From contig CAMFHE010000040.1 in the NCBI GenBank assembly GCA_945952045.1, positions 1 to 45,778 of the forward strand: 45,778 bases of DNA, written 5' to 3'. Shown piece by piece: positions 44,895-45,778 of this stretch. This DNA comes from an uncultured Rhizobium sp. (GTDB lineage: Bacteria; Pseudomonadota; Alphaproteobacteria; Rhizobiales; Rhizobiaceae). Every line of letters starts with the position of its first letter. The stretch's first letter is position 1. A model generated the notes under the pieces. It searched no databases, had not been told where the DNA came from, and saw nothing but the letters and a program-made list of their open reading frames with translations. A program made the translations under genes and the position numbers.

Positions 44895-45778
44895 ATGATT
44901 TCCAAAATCCTTATTGCCAATCGCGGGGAAATCGCGCTGCGCGTGCTCAGGGCATGCAAGGAGCTGGGTATCGCCACCGTCGCGGTCCACTCCACCGCCG
45001 ATGCCGACGCGATGCATGTGCGCCTTGCGGACGAGAGCGTGTGCATCGGCCCGCCGCCGTCGCGCGAAAGCTATCTCAACATCCACCAGATCGTCGCCGC
45101 CTGCGAAATCACCGGCGCCGATGCGGTGCATCCGGGCTATGGCTTCCTGTCGGAAAACGCCAAGTTCGCCGATATCCTCGATGCCCACGGCATCACCTTC
45201 ATCGGGCCGACCGCCGATCACATCCGCATCATGGGTGACAAGATCACGGCGAAGAAGACCGCCGAATCGCTCGGCATTCCGGTCGTTCCGGGTTCCGATG
45301 GCGAGGTGAAGCCCGAGAACGCGCTGGAAATCGCCCGCAAGATCGGCTTCCCGGTTCTCATCAAGGCGACCGCCGGTGGCGGTGGCCGCGGCATGAAGGT
45401 TGCCAAGACCGAGGCCGATCTGGAAGAGGCCGTGTCGACCGCCCGCGCCGAAGCGCTGGCCGCTTTCGGCAACGACGCCGTCTACATGGAAAAATATCTC
45501 GGCAAGCCGCGCCACATCGAAGTTCAGGTGGTCGGCGATGGCGAAGGCAATGCCATCCATCTCGGCGAGCGTGATTGCTCGCTGCAGCGCCGTCACCAGA
45601 AGGTTTGGGAAGAAGCAAACTCCCCTGCCCTGAACGTCGAGCAGCGCATGGCGATCGGCAAGGTCTGCGCCGATGCCATGAAGAAGCTAAAATATCGCGG
45701 CGCCGGCACGATCGAATTCCTCTACGAAAACGGCGAGTTCTATTTCATCGAAATGAACACCCGCCTGCAGGTGGAGCA
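44895..45778 (+). CDS. accC: Acetyl-CoA carboxylase biotin carboxylase subunit (3' end outside window)
   Basis: The first ~294 residues of biotin carboxylase (family ~450), which carboxylates the biotin on AccB using ATP and bicarbonate. It starts ISKILIANRGEIALRVLRAC and includes ADAVHPGYGFLSENA, the ATP-grasp glycine loop KATAGGGGRGMKVA and ERDCSLQRRHQKV. The window ends in IEMNTRLQVE, just before the active-site histidine region. Start ATG 44895 has AGGG about eight bases upstream. It is translated directly after accB. Confidence 0.96.
   Translation, partial: MISKILIANRGEIALRVLRACKELGIATVAVHSTADADAMHVRLADESVCIGPPPSRESYLNIHQIVAACEITGADAVHPGYGFLSENAKFADILDAHGITFIGPTADHIRIMGDKITAKKTAESLGIPVVPGSDGEVKPENALEIARKIGFPVLIKATAGGGGRGMKVAKTEADLEEAVSTARAEALAAFGNDAVYMEKYLGKPRHIEVQVVGDGEGNAIHLGERDCSLQRRHQKVWEEANSPALNVEQRMAIGKVCADAMKKLKYRGAGTIEFLYENGEFYFIEMNTRLQVE

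Overview
The window is a chromosomal segment of a high-GC alphaproteobacterium, most likely a member of the Rhizobiaceae (Agrobacterium/Rhizobium type). This rests on gene content and protein style: an RNase E whose S1 domain is interrupted by a long acidic insert, a very long UvrB, a PBP1A–amidase–RNase E block, an RF2 gene with a programmed frameshift, octopine/histidine-type amino-acid ABC genes and a Usg protein. Species cannot be fixed from the sequence alone. I see no rRNA, tRNA, CRISPR array, insertion sequence or integrase.

Layout. 1-5005: end of a class I fumarase, a GGDEF diguanylate cyclase, then a minus-strand group (DUF971 protein, Kef-type cation/proton antiporter, small secreted protein). 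5257-13369: molybdenum-cofactor genes moaA, mobA and mobB. They are separated by an HtrA-like protein that has lost all three catalytic residues, by an AT-richer two-gene minus-strand insert (ImmA/IrrE metallopeptidase followed by a class III nucleotidyl-cyclase-like protein), and by a large chemoreceptor. 13427-18403: an OmpA-domain protein with a long Pro/Gln/Ala/Glu-rich region, then a polar amino-acid ABC importer (binding protein plus two permeases, no ATPase gene beside it). 18563-25731: Usg, a TPR-methyltransferase, a 3-hydroxyisobutyrate-dehydrogenase-like enzyme, cobT, dgkA, a sensor kinase, a nuclease/uracil-glycosylase pair and an Lrp regulator.

25851-34395: cobS, DUF1289 and a membrane aspartic protease; an ABC-2 exporter pair; an extensin-like lipoprotein; an acyl-CoA thioesterase; and uvrB. 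34461-43150: cell-wall and RNA genes, with prfB, mrcA and an N-acetylmuramoyl-L-alanine amidase on the minus strand and rne divergent from them. 43451-45778: a DsbA-family protein and accB-accC, the last running off the window.

Most of this is conserved housekeeping sequence. The most unusual part is 7503-9155, where a cyclase-like gene with an almost intact catalytic signature follows a metallopeptidase gene by three bases under what looks like one promoter. The pair resembles a signalling or defence cassette, but its function is unknown. Other points of note are the pseudoprotease beside moaA, the prfB frameshift, three repeated motifs in the UvrB tail, and a palindrome lying over the usg promoter.
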